Assembly: GCF_000219625.1 (NCBI RefSeq)
Contig: NC_018218.1
Coordinates: 3,844,001-3,908,000 of the forward strand
DNA from: Zymoseptoria tritici IPO323
Lineage: Eukaryota > Ascomycota > Dothideomycetes > Mycosphaerellales > Mycosphaerellaceae
Direction: 5' to 3'
Length of the DNA: 64,000 nucleotides
Below, piece by piece: positions 1-10,440 of the stretch. Positions within the stretch are counted from its first letter, which is position 1. Every line of letters begins with the position of its first letter. The notes beneath the pieces were generated by a model that made no database searches, was not told the DNA's origin, and was given only the letters and a program-made list of their open reading frames with translations. A program made the translations under genes and the position numbers.

Positions 1-254
1 AAGAGGCGAATTTAGAGTAAGGTAGGTTGCTCTAGCTACTACGACAGACTATGCTAGATTATTACTAAGGCGAGTCGATTATAAGAGTAGAGAAAGAGCG
101 CCGCGAAGCCGTTAATAAATACGACATAGCTAATAAGGAGCGCCGCGATTAAGTAGTATACTAGCCTCGGAAATGTTATACTAGAAGTCCTAAATATACT
201 ATAAAGAAGACATCGACGTTAAAGAGGAAATTAAAGAGGAGGATCTTAGTAGAT
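1..254. other. RIP-degraded AT-rich DNA at the window edge
   Basis: No intact gene. The third forward frame reads as a charged, coiled-coil-like peptide interrupted by many TAG/TAA codons, as expected for the end of a RIP-mutated repeat whose remainder lies outside the window. CpA and TpG are scarce while CpG is common. I cannot assign a family. Confidence 0.4.
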
Positions 255-2960
255 AAGGAGTAGATATTATATCTACTAATAGAATGTCTATTTAATAACT
301 CGATGTCTATACCCTCCGAGTCGACCTAGCCTATCGACTCGGTAGGTATAGATATCGACTTTAAAGAGGGGGGTCTTAAGAAATAAGGAGTAGATGTTAT
401 ACTTACTAATAGTATATCTATCTAATAACTTAATGTCTATACTCTCTAAGTCGATAGGCTAGGTCGACTCGGATCGTATAGATATCGATATTAAAGAAGA
501 GGGTCTTAGTAGATAAGGGGTAGATTTTACGTCTACTAATAGAATAACTACTTAATATGTCGATGTCTATGCCCTTCGAGTCGACTATATAGGTCGACTC
601 GGTATAGACATGTATCGACGTTAAAGAAGGGGGTTCTAGTAAATAAGGGATATATTTTAAATCTACTAATAGAATAACTATTTAATATATCGATGTCTAT
701 ACCCTCCGAGTCGATAGGCTAGGTCGACTCGATATAGGTATATATCGATATATTAGCTATAGGTCGAAACCCCAAATTCTATTTTAAGTACTAAACTAGA
801 CCCTTATAATTCGATATATATCTATACTATCTCGATTAGGTAGGTCGACCTAGTATAGGTATATATCGATACGTTAGGTAGAGGTAATACTAAGAAATAT
901 ATGTCTTATTAATTTTGTAATCTAACAAATTAATGCATATCTAGACCGGCTCGATTAGGCAGGTCGACCCGATATAGCTATATATCGATTTATAAGGAAG
1001 AAGTAGTACTAAGTAACAGATATCTTATTAGCTTCTTAATCTAACAAATCGATATATACTTAGACTAGGTCGATTAGGTAGGTCGACCCGATATAGCTAT
1101 ATATCGATTTGTTAGGTAGAGGTTATTAGGTAATAAAGGGCAATGTCTATATTTAGTACTAAGCTTTGCCCTTACTAATCGATGCATGTCTAGACTGTCT
1201 CGATTAGGCAGGTCGACCCGATATAGCTATAAATTAATATATTAAATAGAGGTTATAGTAATACTAAAAGATAAGGTATATATTAGGCCCTTAGCTATAC
1301 CCTTAGTAATCGATATATATCTATATCGAGTCGATTAGGTAGGTCGACTTAGTCTAGATATATATCGATTTATACTAGCGTAAATCTTAGTTCTAAGGAG
1401 CGATCTTTGCTCCTAGATATCTATCTACTTTACTAAAGTCGATACTAGCGCAGATCGAGTCGATTATATAGGTCGACTTAGTTTAGATACCTATCGATTT
1501 AGTCTAGCGCAAACCTTAATATATAGAGGTCGACATTTGTCCCTTGCCCTACCTATACCCTACTAATGTCGATATTAGCGTATATCGAGTCGACCTAACT
1601 AATCGACCTAGTCTATATACCTATCGATTTGGCCTAGTGCAAGTCTTAATAATAAGTAGCGTTTTTCGTTCCTAGATATTCTTCTACCCTACTAACGTCG
1701 ATGTTAGCGTATATTAAGTCGACCTAGCCTATCGACTTAATATACACTAGCATTAATTCGATCTAGCGTTAACCTTAAAGTATAAAGGTTAATATCTATT
1801 CCTCTGCTTAAAGCTACCCTACTTATGTCGATATTAGTATATATCGAATCGACTTATCAGATCGACTTAGTATATACTAGCATCGATCTAGCCTAGCGTA
1901 AAGCTTAAAACTTATAGTAATTATTAGTTCCTTTCCTAAGAGATTAGTCTCTTATATCGATACTAGCATATATCGAGTTAATTAGACAGGTCGACTTAGT
2001 CTAGGCATATATTAATTCGGCCTAGCGTAAACCTTAAAATCGAGGGGCGATTTTTGTTTCTTACCTTACCTATACCCTATTAATATCGATATTAGCGTAC
2101 ATCGAGTCGATTAGACAGGTCGACTTAGTCTAGGCATGTATCGATTTGGTCTAGTATAAACTTTAAAAATAAAGGGCAAGTTTCGTTCTTACTTGCCCCT
2201 CTACCTTACTAACGTCGATACTAGTGCATATTAGGTCGATTAGATAGGTCGACTCGGTCTAGGCCTATATCGATTCGGCCTAGCGTAAACCTTAAACGCT
2301 ATAGTAATTATTAGTTCCTCCCCTAAGGAATAAGCCTCCTATGTCGATACTAGCGTATATCGAGTCGATTAGGCAGGTCGACTCGGTCTAGACATATATC
2401 GATTCGGCCTAGTATAAACTTTAATTAGAAAAAGACAATATCTATTTCTTACCCTACTTTAGTCTAGCCTAACGACTCGATACCTACACAAATCGAGTCG
2501 ATCTAGCCTATCGACATAGTATATATAGTATCGATTTGTTAAAATGTCTAGAAAGGATTTAAAATATATTTTATAGATATGTATTCTAACTTACTAAGTA
2601 ACATATCGATATATGTATATACCGAGTCGACCTACGTAATCGACTTAGTATATATAGTATCGATACCTTAGAACTAGACTAGCAATTTTTAAAATATTAA
2701 AGGAAAATAAATACTAATAGTATAGAATTACAATTCGATACCTATATATATCGGGTCGATCTAGCCTAGAGACTCGATATATAATAGCATCGATTTGTTA
2801 AAAGGTCTAATAAAGAAGGTTTTTTTATATATATATATTATACTAGTATCTAACGTATCGATATATATATATATATCGAGTCGACCTACGCAATCGACAT
2901 AGTATATATAGTATCGATACGTTAGAAGCAGAAATTATATTAAGTCGACCTAGGCTATTA
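255..2960. repeat. Satellite array, ~128-bp unit with internal dyad, about 21 copies
   Basis: A tandem array in which a core like GAGTCGATTAGGTAGGTCGAC recurs about every 115-135 bases (near 315, 448, 573, 700, 833, 948, 1070, 1195, 1330 and onward to about 2880). Each core is flanked by complementary arms of the type ATCGATATxTATAC ... GTATAxATATCGAT, so each unit can fold as an imperfect hairpin of roughly 60 bases. Copies differ mainly by C/T and G/A changes, consistent with RIP. The first four units carry a different spacer (AAGGAGTAGAT-type) from later ones. No coding potential seen. A centromeric, subtelomeric or element-internal role is possible but cannot be decided here. Confidence 0.8.
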
Positions 2961-2974
2961 AGCTCTTTTTATCT

Positions 2975-3400
2975 TTAACTTAGCGTCGACACCCCTCTCC
3001 GCGTTATCTAGAGATCCTAGTAACTTGCTACGAGTCCGGTAGGTTCTTAATAAGCGCGGTTTGCCTAACCTAAAGCGCTTATTTTTAATCTTCTACGTGG
3101 ATCGTGTTGCCGATTAATTTAGCGAGTAAGTCGATTTTCGAGAGCCTTATTGTCTAGGTTAAGGTGCTTATTCTTCTTAACGAGCTCTGTGTAGTCCTTT
3201 TTTGCCTAACTAAGCTGCTTATTAAAACCCTAGTTGTCTTTAACGAGCTCCGCGTACTCCTCTTCCTTCGATTTCATCTTCTTAGCATGCTCCGCTTCTA
3301 TGCGCTCGCGATGCTGTTCTACGTTATATTGTAAAAAGGTGGAAGTAATAGCTAGGTAAAAGAGGTAGAAATCGCTTAATTGCTTGCTATCGATTCTACG
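2975..3400 (-). pseudogene. Relic of a coiled-coil protein gene, RIP-interrupted
   Basis: The minus strand reads from about 3390 to 3080 as a continuous charged heptad-like peptide rich in Glu, Lys and Leu, interrupted only by TAG/TAA codons of the kind RIP makes from CAG, CAA or TGG. No family recognised. It may be the gag-like or accessory product of a larger decayed element. The short forward open frame at 3384-3602 overlaps this stretch and is not regarded as a gene. Confidence 0.35.
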
Positions 3401-4390
3401 GACGTTTCTAACCCTTATATGCCCTTTTACTAGCTATCTAGAAGCTTCTATATACGCGTATGCGTCGATTAGACGCGTAATCTATGACGTAGGGCGCGTA
3501 ATCGATGACGTAATCGTCGAAACTAGTAGAGAGATAAAGAAACAATTCGAAGAAGAAGAGTTTCCAGAATTTTCGACTAACGCTAGTACGCATTTAAGCT
3601 AGTCCCGATTAGGACAAGCTAGACAGGAGCTAGTCCCAATCAGGTAACCGCTAGTCCGAGTCAGTTGAGGACGCCGGTACGATTCCGCGCTAGTCCCAAT
3701 CGGGTAAGAGATCGGCGACCAACGCCGGCTTAGAAATCCACTAGTCCGAAAACGGCACCAACGCCTAACGCCTTCTAGAATTTAGCTTATTTGGAATAAG
3801 AAGCTTCTATATACGCGTATGCGTCGATTTAAACAAGTCCGACCTGTTTTACTTAGCTATTCCTTCTACTTTTAAACATCTACTTACGCTAATATAGGCT
3901 AAATAGAGTACTCTACTTTCTAGCAAAGACACATCCCTGTACGTATCGTGTTAGAAGCTTAAAATACTAAGCTTTTAAACAAAAACAAGTTTAAAACGTC
4001 TAAACAAGTTGAAAACGTCTAGCTTTTATTAATCTAGTTAGGCCAAATCGAGCTAGAGAGAGTAGAATATTAACTCTTAAAGTTATATAGTTGTACGTCT
4101 TGCTATTATAGAGATAAACGCTATTAAAGATCGAAAAAGCGGCTTTTAGAAGATTTAAAGAGGCTAAACTAAGGTAAACAGGTTGCTATACCTCTATATA
4201 GCGCTATAAGCTAATACGAGCTATTATTATAGAGAAAAACAGCGTTTAAGTTCAAAATACTAAGCTTTTATATAGAAACCTAGTCGAAATTTAATTAGGC
4301 TAACTAAAAGAGGGGTGCCTAGACCTCCCCCCCTTTTAGGGCTCTACGACTAATATTTCTCTCTTAGATGCTACTGTCTTTAATATTTCT
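3401..4390. other. RIP-degraded DNA with short dispersed repeats
   Basis: No gene seen. Between 3599 and 3760 the motif CTAGTCCCAATCGG and close variants (CTAGTCCCGATTAGG, CTAGTCCGAGTCAG) recur about five times. A 30-base segment GAAGCTTCTATATACGCGTA plus the next ten bases occurs at about 3441 and again at about 3800. The rest is AT-rich, with recurring AAGCTTTTA motifs that reappear in 9250-9560. Confidence 0.4.
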
Positions 4391-4535
4391 CTGTCCGTTA
4401 CTAGCCTTTACAAGGGGTGTTTAGGGGGGCTAGACCGAGGTGCAGAGGTCGCTATGCTAACCGAGCTAATTAGGGGCCCTTGTTAGCGTAATAGACGGCT
4501 CGGTAGTAAGTAGGCTCTGCAACATAAGGCCTAAA
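4391..4535 (-). repeat. B2 repeat of the YR retrotransposon
   Basis: 145-bp copy of the segment at 4702-4846 in the same orientation, beginning CTGTCCGTTACTAGCC on the plus strand. Differences are transitions plus one single-base indel near the right end. It forms the outer 3' terminus of the minus-strand element. Confidence 0.85.
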
Positions 4536-4598
4536 GTAACGTAAATTACATGCGCTATCTATGTCTGTATACAGAATGCTTAAGGGACGGTAGGCGGG

Positions 4599-4701
4599 TA
4601 AACAAAGCGTAATAGCCAGCGTAGCGTAAATAAACAGGATGAAGTCTTACTAAGGGGTAAGAAATCTAGTTATTACACCCCTACGCATAGACCTCTTTTA
4701 T
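4599..4701 (-). repeat. A2 repeat of the YR retrotransposon
   Basis: 103-bp copy of 8947-9049, beginning TAAACAAAGCGTAATAGC and ending GACCTCTTTTAT on the plus strand. Only about six mismatches, all transitions. It directly abuts B1 at 4702 with no intervening base, as expected for a B1-A2 junction. Confidence 0.85.
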
Positions 4702-4846
4702 CTGTCTGTTACTAGCCTTTATAAGGGGTGTTTAGGGGGGCTAGACCGAGGTGCAGAGGTCGCTATACTAACCGAGCTAATTAGGGGCCCTTATTAGCGT
4801 AATAGACGGCTTAGTAGTAAGCAGGCTCTATAATACAAGGCCCTAA
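4702..4846 (-). repeat. B1 repeat of the YR retrotransposon
   Basis: 145-bp internal copy matching 4391-4535; lies immediately downstream (minus strand) of the recombinase frame and next to A2. Confidence 0.85.
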
Positions 4847-5079
4847 AAGGAGCAGAGCAAGAGCACCCTAAATAGTAGGTATAGGAAAGTTAGAGGAGTT
4901 TCTTAAACGCTAATTAGCTACAGCGGAGAGTAGCGCAATTATACGCTCTAAGCTAGTAGGAGTCGTTTGCGCGAGTAAGAGATCTTCGTAGGGGGGTACT
5001 ACATTTACGCAATGCGAAGGCCTAGTAGTTAACTGCTCTAGAACTGATAATTAAGGCAGTATAGCGAGGATTCCGAGGA

Positions 5080-5760
5080 GGTGCAATAGAGCTTAAAGGC
5101 ATCCGACTTCTATCGACTAAGCAATTAGATATCGCCGTTAGTTATTCCTATATCCTTTGCTTATTATGCTACTCCCTTACGGAGGGAGTGTCCGCTATAC
5201 AGCTTTATATTATATCCTGCTCTTTTAATACCTTCTTGTACAAACCAGACTAAAGAGTCGCGTGTAAAGTATCTGTATATCGTAAATAGCAGTTATAGGG
5301 GGCTCGTTGTCGGGACTGCTTAAAGGAGGCTATGTATATATAAGACAGCGCATATCGTTGTTCCGGTAGCCGTAATAACGATATTTACACTACTAGTCGT
5401 AGTCTGTTTTAGAGCATTTAAGTCGGAGTGTTATAAACGAGTAGTTAACTACGAGGACAACATTAGAGCATATAACGTTACAGAGTAACTATGCTATTGT
5501 CGTGCGTGCGCGGCCCTTATACGTAATCTTGCTAAGCTGTAGAAAACCTCTAAACGCTATAGTAACCGTAGTATTAAAGTTAAGGTTAGCTATTGTTTGT
5601 AGTATTACTATAATATATTGCAGGATAGCTAGTGTAATTAGCAGTCGCTCCTTCTTTAGTGTTGCGTTAATAGACTTCGCTCCCTTAAGTAGCTATCTAG
5701 TATAGTCCGAATTAAGTACTAACAACTGTCTAGCTCTAATTCTATAGTCTATGTAATGCG
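5080..5760 (-). pseudogene. Tyrosine recombinase (YR) domain of the retrotransposon
   Basis: The minus strand shows two hallmark boxes. Near 5560-5530 is AFRGFLQLSKITY, corresponding to the first catalytic-Arg box of phage-integrase-type recombinases (usual form GFLR.GE); the catalytic Arg codon here reads Gln, a G-to-A change typical of RIP. Near 5195-5090 is GHSLRKGVA, the H-x-L-R box, followed after stops by DI.LLSR.KS and a Tyr in KLYCT, the expected nucleophile position. Several TAG codons interrupt it. The forward open frame at 5502-5705 is the shadow of this region. Confidence 0.8.
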
Positions 5761-6149
5761 AGCGTATTACAGACAGTGTAGCTTAGATTAACTTGCCCTT
5801 AATAATGCCGAAGGAAGGGCTTAGATATAATGTCCTATCGACGATAAACTAGTATACTAGCGCCTGCGATAGAGGCTATAGCAGTTAGTTATAGATTTGA
5901 GCAAACAGCTCCTATTGCCGGATCGCAGAGGTATACGATTCTTGCGTTATTAGCTTTAGGGCATACTAAAGAAGTATAGTATAGCCAATAGACGGGGCTT
6001 ATATTCGCGAGAGCTACTCTGCGGGCAGTAAGGTAGCGCTTATGTTGTAGGGAGGTAAGACTACTAATAAGGATACAGGTTAGTTATTATCGTAATATCG
6101 AAGCGTAATAGTGTATCTATAAGCGTGTTGTCTACCGAGGGGAGCTACT

Positions 6150-7400
6150 CTAGTTAGATGCAAATGTTTATGCGTAGACTTGTAATAAGGATGTCCTTTA
6201 GGAGTATGTTTAAGTTGCTATATACGCGCTGCTTAGCAAACGCGCTGCACACTATTGTATTGTCGCTATATGCTATAACTAAATAGTAATACTAGTTGCG
6301 GCTCTAATACTTAAATAACAGCTAGACCGCGAGCATCTCTGTAGCATTAATATAAGCTGTTTCGTTACGCGGCATAGCGAAGAAGTTAGTAACTTAAATA
6401 GCTGCAGTGTCGTTGCTCTCGCCTTCGATCTAGTATGCTCCTAGTCCGATATTAGATGCGTCCGTATATAGGTAGATCTGCCGTAATACTAGCTCCTTTA
6501 ATATGCGCGTACTGTTGCTATATTAGAGAGCCTATATCTACTACTCTATATCTTCTCGCACTGTTGTTAGAATCCGGCGTCGACCTAATTTAAACGACGC
6601 TATAAACATAAACGCGTTAACGAGGAAAGCTCGTCCTATATCTATAACCCTTACGGCCTATAAGAGCTAGCTAAGGACTGTCTCGAGTGCGTCGCGTAAT
6701 ATAGAGACATCTGCTAGCAGTCGTTCGATATCTTATATTACTTAGTATTGCTTCTCTTTTAATAGTAAGGCTATTATTATCTCGGAGTTAAGTACAATTC
6801 CTAGCACTTCTACCTCGGTGCCTTCGACGTCCTTACTCGTATTATATAGCATGCCTAGCTCTTAAGTAAGTAAACGCTAGGCCTTATAAACAGCAGCTAT
6901 TATTTTACTACTTGCTATAACAAATATAAAGTCGTCGAGATAGTAGTTTAGCTCTTAGCTAAGGTGCTTTTTAAGGAGCTAGTATAGGGCTTCTGCGAAG
7001 AGGTTAAATAACACTAGCGCTATACGCAGGCCGAATAGCAAGTAGCATTCTTCGTAGACTTAAGACTGCTACTTAAAGGCTAATAGCCGCCTCTGCTATA
7101 GAGCGACTAGCATATTACGGAACGCGTCTTTTATATCCTTCTTAACTAATGTATAGTAATATCTAGCTCTTAGTACTTAGAGGATAACGTCCTCGAAGGA
7201 GTTGTATACGATTACGCTATACGCTTCCGGAATAGTAGTATTAACTAACATTCGGTTACTGTTTACGTGTTCGGTTAGTCGTTTTCGTAGGTAGGCGAGG
7301 TTGTATATTTGTCGAAGTCCGCTATCGTGTTTCGGTACCTAGCTAAGTAGTAAGTATACCGCCTCCTACGTATGCTATATCTGTCCGATTGCGAGGTCGT
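6150..7400 (-). pseudogene. Reverse transcriptase and RNase H domains of the YR retrotransposon
   Basis: On the minus strand the RT fingers/palm read DIKDAFRNMLVAL, then FGLRIALVLFNLFAEAL, then YLDDF at about 6945-6925, the catalytic Asp-Asp pair of RT. RNase H follows with TDASNIGL (about 6465-6440) and INATEMLAV plus YSDNTIV (about 6350-6265). This RNase H form with an INA.E/DN signature is characteristic of DIRS/Ngaro-type elements. TAG/TAA stops replace Trp and Gln codons throughout. Confidence 0.8.
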
Positions 7401-7699
7401 GTGTAACTTTCTAGTTAATGTCGTCTATGTCTGTAATATTGTAATTCTTCGACTGTCTATTTGCGATGTCTAGCTTACTCCTAATTAAGACGCTAAAATG
7501 TAGAATATGCTTAATCTTCTATAGCAGCGCGCAGTAAGGATAGCTGCATAAGAGGAAAGCCTATACTACTAGTTTAAGTAGCGATATCCTAGTTAGTAGT
7601 AGTGTAAAGTAAGCACATAGGTTAAATAGTAATAGGGTATTCGGATACATACTATCCCCTTATATTATAACCGCCTTATTTAGTGCAGGAAGGGGCAGG

Positions 7700-8800
7700 G
7701 TGTTCTTGTCTACACTTATCGCATACATGCTTAAAGCCGGCCTAGCATAGCTCCTTGCAACCCTTAGTATTATAGTTCTTGTAGATAACAAGCACTACCT
7801 TTTCGCGCTTGTCGCGAAATAAGTAGTTACTGTCCGTGTCCGAACGGCCTCTCTTAGCTAGTTATAGTCGCGATAGTATTGCAACGTTGTAGACGTGCGT
7901 TATAAGGTAAGAGTGCTTGTAGACCGATTACTAGTTATTAGGTTTCTATACGCCTCTATCTATAATTAGCTTGTAAGAGCAGATTGCGAATCTTCGTACG
8001 ATAGCCTTCTAGTTATAGCCGAGGTTAACTAGCTTAGCTATAAGGGTTTAGAATCGAATTATAGCAATAATAAGTGCGCGCGACTTAGTATAGAAGGTAG
8101 CTATAATATAGGTATAGTTTATAAATCCCTCGAACTAGATAGAGGGATATGCGTAGTCCTCGATCTTTGCGTTAGTTAATAAGGTAGTAGTTAGTTTAAC
8201 ACTAGTAATAAGCTAGAAAGCCTTATAGTAGTCGTCGGTCGCTGTGCTCGCTTCTATAGTACTAAACTAGCTAGCGCGGAGTCTATAGAGGTTAACTAGT
8301 TTAAAGGAGCCTTTGTATATGTCCTTAATATACTTAGCTTCGATGTCGTTAAGGGTATCTAACAGAGGCTAATGCTCTTATAGTAACTTACTATTATTAG
8401 TATCTAGTATCGCGCCGCGTATATAGCTTCGACTCCTTCCTCGCGCTCTAAGCGCCTCTATCTCTATAGTATGCTTCTCTTCTGCTCTATAAGCATCCTC
8501 TTTATGCTGCTTTTTCTTATATACTATCTTAGCTACTTGCTCCTAGAGTAATAGCGCCTAGTGCTAGGCCTGCGTTAGCATAACCCCTTTATCTATAGCC
8601 GCCGCAATAGTAAGGAGATCGAGGTTCGCGCTACTGCTAGTAGCTATTAGGTTTCTAGTATTTATCGTGCGAGGTTAGCCTAGCCGTCGTTTCTCTTTGT
8701 TGTTCGGTAGGGATATATATAGTCGTTCGTTAGTGTCGTCGCTATCGTTGCCGTTAAGTAAGTTAGAAGGTTTGTAAAGTTTGTCCGGACTTTCGGGGTT
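7700..8800 (-). pseudogene. Gag-like/N-terminal region of the YR retrotransposon
   Basis: Upstream of RT on the minus strand a long readable frame continues with RIP stops. Around 7830-7730 it contains a Cys/His-type cluster (YNTKGCKELC followed by a HVC-like pair), which resembles the zinc-binding knuckle found between gag and RT in fungal elements of this type. Assignment as gag rests mainly on position. Confidence 0.5.
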
Positions 8801-8946
8801 ACGTAACCCTAAAGCCTACGCTATAGCTAAGGATTATAACGCGTAAGCGCGCAACTACTATATATCGAGTTCTACTAATAGTTAGCTTAGTTAGTAAACA
8901 ACATATGCGGAATCGAATAGTAATGCTTAATTAATACGTAGAGCAA

Positions 8947-9049
8947 TAAACAAAGCGTAATAGCTAGCATAGCGTAAATAAATAGGATAAAGTCTTACTA
9001 AGGGGTAAGAAATCTAGTTATTACGCCCCTACGCACAGACCTCTTTTAT
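8947..9049 (-). repeat. A1 repeat of the YR retrotransposon (5' terminus)
   Basis: 103-bp direct copy of A2 (4599-4701). As the outermost repeat at the minus-strand 5' end it completes the A1-ORF-B1-A2-B2 arrangement. Confidence 0.85.
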
Positions 9050-9689
9050 ATAATAGATTAGTATAATTACTAAAAACGCTCCCCTCTAAATCTAGTATAG
9101 CTAATTAAAGAGTACATTATATTAACTATTCTATAGAAAGCGTAGACTAGTAGCTAGTACTAATACCGAGTAAAACACGATTACAGTTTTAAATCTCGAG
9201 CTTTTTAAGGTTCCTAGGACGCCTAATCGTACTTAAAAGACGATTTAGCATATCCTTATAGGTATATCTAAGACAGCATTATATAAAAGTGTTAAAGTTT
9301 AAAACCGAGCTTTTATAGTAAGAAGACAATATATTACTAAAACATTAAGCTTTTATAAATCTAATTAAGCTAGATTAAGCCGTCTCGAGTATTTAAGCTT
9401 ATAACAAGATTATAGAAGTAGATGTAGTATAGGTCTTAAGATATATACAAAACAAATTTTAAATATCGGGCTTTTTAGAACTTAATTAAGTAAAACTAGT
9501 ATATTAAATATCCTATAAGAAGCTTTAAGTTCGAGATACTAAACTACTATAGGTCTTATACTACTAATTTACGCTATCGTAGAGCTAAGTCCCCTTCTAA
9601 AAGAAGGAACTAATCCGTCTATTTAAGCTATACCTTTTACTTTCTAGAAATACGCAAACTATATCTGCTCTTTTTATTTTATTTCTCTT
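9050..9689. other. RIP-degraded AT-rich DNA, no gene seen
   Basis: AT-rich, stop-dense in all frames, with recurring AAGCTTTTA-like motifs that also occur at about 3955-4290 on the other side of the YR element, so the element may have inserted into an older repeat. No protein family recognised. Confidence 0.4.
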
Positions 9690-10195
9690 CTCCTCGAGCG
9701 CGAGCTGCGTTTTCTTTTCCTTTACTCTTCCCCTCGAGCGCGAGCCGCGTTTTCTTTTCCTTTACTTTTGCCCTTAAGCGCAAGCCGCGTTTTCTTTTTG
9801 TTTACTTTCTCCCTCGAACGCGAGCCGCGTCTTTACCTAGTTTAATTCTTAGAGCGCGAGCCGCGTTTAACGCGGGCCGTGTCCCTAGGCTCTTCTTAGC
9901 TTCTAGCGCGAGCCGTGTTCTCTAAATTTAATGCAAGCTGTGTCTCTTAGATCTTCTTTGCTTCTAGCACGAGCCGTGTCCTTTTGGTCTTCTTTACTTC
10001 TAACGCGAGCCGTGTTTTTTAATTTCTACGCGAGCCGCGTCTCTTACATTCCTTTTCCTCCTAACGCGGTCCGCGTCTTTTACTTCTCCCTTACTTCTAA
10101 CGCGAGCCGCATCTCTTATATTCCTTTTCCTCCTAACGCGAGCTGCGTCTTTTACTTCTCCCTTAATTCTAACGCGAGCCGTGTTGCTTTACCCT
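9690..10195. repeat. Minisatellite with GCGAGCCGCGT core
   Basis: About 15 copies of a core GCGAGCCGCGT (variants GCGAGCCGTGT, GCAAGCTGTGT) separated by pyrimidine-rich spacers such as TTTTCTTTTCCTTTAC, spacing 18-46 bases. The array separates the RIP island from the first host gene. The forward open frame at 9931-10197 simply follows the repeat and is not a credible gene. Confidence 0.75.
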
Positions 10196-10440
10196 AGCTA
10201 AGAGTAAGGACAAAGTACTACGAGCATAAGACGCGAGCTACGTAAGAGACGGACCGTGTCGTAGCATATGAAGTTTCTGGCTTTATCTAGTACACAGAAA
10301 TCTCGCTGGGCTTTCCTAGAATCGTAACGCCATCCTCGACTTGATCATAAAGAAACGCTGGAATCAAAGCTTGTCCAAAAACAAGGATCGCGTCTCCAAG
10401 CTCTCGCAACTTAAATGCCTCAACTCGCTAGGCGTAGTCC

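Larger units (their letters stand above)
4391..9049 (-). mobile_element. Tyrosine-recombinase retrotransposon relic (Ngaro/PAT-like, DIRS order), RIP-inactivated
   Basis: Read on the minus strand, a 4.66-kb element encodes, in order, a gag-like region, reverse transcriptase, RNase H and a tyrosine recombinase, all broken by TAG/TAA codons. Terminal organisation is A1 (9049-8947), internal region, B1 (4846-4702), A2 (4701-4599), 63-nt spacer, B2 (4535-4391). This is the split direct repeat layout known for the Ngaro and PAT groups of YR retroelements, and it differs from LTR elements, which have integrase and terminal LTRs. A1/A2 (103 bp) and B1/B2 (145 bp) differ almost only by C/T and G/A transitions. 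Elements of this class integrate by YR recombination through a circular intermediate and usually leave no target duplication; none is evident. The element is dead in this copy. Confidence 0.85.

Noticed and set aside
255..2960. CRISPR array
   Set aside because: Spacing is regular, but the spacers are themselves homologous between units and there is no cas-like gene; the organism is a eukaryote.
3384..3602. 72-codon forward open frame in the first RIP island
   Set aside because: Lies in degenerate repeat DNA, overlaps an antisense coiled-coil relic, and part of its sequence is a dispersed repeat (also near 3800).
4385..4846. Simple solo LTR or tandem duplication explanation for the 145-bp repeats
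   Set aside because: The 103-bp A repeat sits between the two copies and has its partner 4.3 kb away at the other end of an RT/YR coding region, which fits split direct repeats better.
5502..5705. 67-codon forward open frame
   Set aside because: Exact shadow of the tyrosine-recombinase box on the minus strand.
9931..10197. 88-codon forward open frame
   Set aside because: Produced by in-phase minisatellite units; the peptide is only a repeat of the same motif.
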